From positions 276,546 to 340,545 of the forward strand of contig NZ_RJZE01000005.1 of NCBI RefSeq assembly GCF_003986935.1: a stretch of DNA of 64,000 nucleotides, in the 5' to 3' direction. The stretch is from Paraburkholderia kururiensis JCM 10599 = LMG 19447 (GTDB lineage Bacteria > Pseudomonadota > Gammaproteobacteria > Burkholderiales > Burkholderiaceae). A program made the position numbers and the translations under genes. A model generated the notes under the pieces. The model did not search any database. It had not been told where the DNA came from and worked only from the letters and a program-made list of their open reading frames with translations. This document shows, piece after piece, positions 63,752 through 64,000 of this stretch. The number at the start of each line of letters is the position of its first letter. Within the stretch, counting starts at the first letter, position 1.

Positions 63752-64000
63752 GGAAACTTGACCCGGCCAGGGCAGTAATTTGCATCGAATATTGACCCAC
63801 GTAGAACACTGACCTGCTCGGCAACGGGCAGGGGAACGGAGTGATCGACGTGGCTATATTGAGCATCATCCGACGCTGGCACTTTCGCGATCAGGTCTCG
63901 TTGCGCGAGATTTCCAGACGGCTGGGCGTGTCCAGAAACACGGTCAGGCGTTACATCCGGGCCGGCACGGTTCTGCCAGCCTATCCCGAGCGCCACAGCC
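63747..64000 (+). mobile_element. IS21-family insertion sequence, left end (continues beyond window)
   Basis: The left terminus lies near 63747-63757 (TGCACGGAAACTTGACCC), just where porin homology stops. TTGACCC recurs at 63758 and 63792, the kind of repeated transposase-binding site seen at IS21 ends. The istA gene follows from 63841. The exact end and the target duplication cannot be set without the other end. Confidence 0.75.
63841..64000 (+). CDS. istA: IS21-family transposase IstA, N-terminal part
   Basis: From a GTG at 63841 (GGGGAACGGA upstream), 53 codons to the window edge. IIRRWHFRDQVSLREIS and RRLGVSRNTVRRYIRAG form the N-terminal helix-turn-helix of IstA, which binds the terminal repeats. 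Catalytic residues lie beyond the edge, so its activity is unknown. Confidence 0.88.
   Translation, partial: MIDVAILSIIRRWHFRDQVSLREISRRLGVSRNTVRRYIRAGTVLPAYPERHS

Noticed and set aside
1..64000. CRISPR arrays, rRNA and tRNA genes
   Set aside because: No regularly spaced repeat-spacer pattern, and no tRNA cloverleaf or rRNA sequence was seen on either strand.

Overview
The window is high-GC chromosomal DNA whose gene families, Shine-Dalgarno-led starts and secretion locus look like the Burkholderia/Paraburkholderia/Caballeronia group of Betaproteobacteria. That assignment is inferred from gene content. No rRNA, tRNA or CRISPR array was seen. Long open frames antisense to real genes are a by-product of the GC content and are not annotated.

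Layout. 1-4305: the minus-strand operon of an oligopeptide ABC transporter, cut by the left window edge. 4870-6888: a membrane GGDEF-EAL cyclic-di-GMP protein. 6968-9135: an IclR regulator and an MHS-type MFS transporter. 9441-11330: a methyltransferase and two uncharacterised small genes. 11396-17739: a sugar-acid catabolic cluster (FCD GntR regulator, MFS transporter, L-gulonate/L-idonate 5-dehydrogenase, enolase-superfamily D-mannonate dehydratase, and divergent fructuronate reductase). Together these can take L-gulonate to 2-keto-3-deoxy-D-gluconate. 17762-22065: RidA, an IclR regulator and a polar amino-acid ABC transporter on one strand. 22491-24639: a LysR regulator divergent from an aldo/keto reductase. 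25129-28018: a FrcBCA-type sugar ABC transporter. 28229-33212: an ECF sigma/anti-sigma pair, then a PepSY membrane protein and a TonB-dependent siderophore receptor behind a Fur-like inverted repeat.

33619-55912 is a complete structural type VI secretion locus in three transcription units. Plus strand: M15 peptidase, tssM, tagF and a BON-OmpA protein. Minus strand: TPR lipoprotein, tssB, tssC, hcp, tssE, tssF, tssG, tssH and tssA. Plus strand: tssJ, tssK and tssL. There is no VgrG, PAAR or recognisable effector in the window.

55931-59649 holds a TetR regulator, a small membrane protein, an operator-like palindrome, a DUF3313-type lipoprotein and an orphan PqiB-like MCE protein. From about 59900 to the right edge the sequence changes character. 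There is an AT-rich tract with almost no genes, a DUF3597 protein, a His-rich secreted-protein gene broken by one in-frame amber codon, and a porin that has lost its 5' part where an IS21-family element begins. This end looks like a decaying or recombining segment beside a conserved core.
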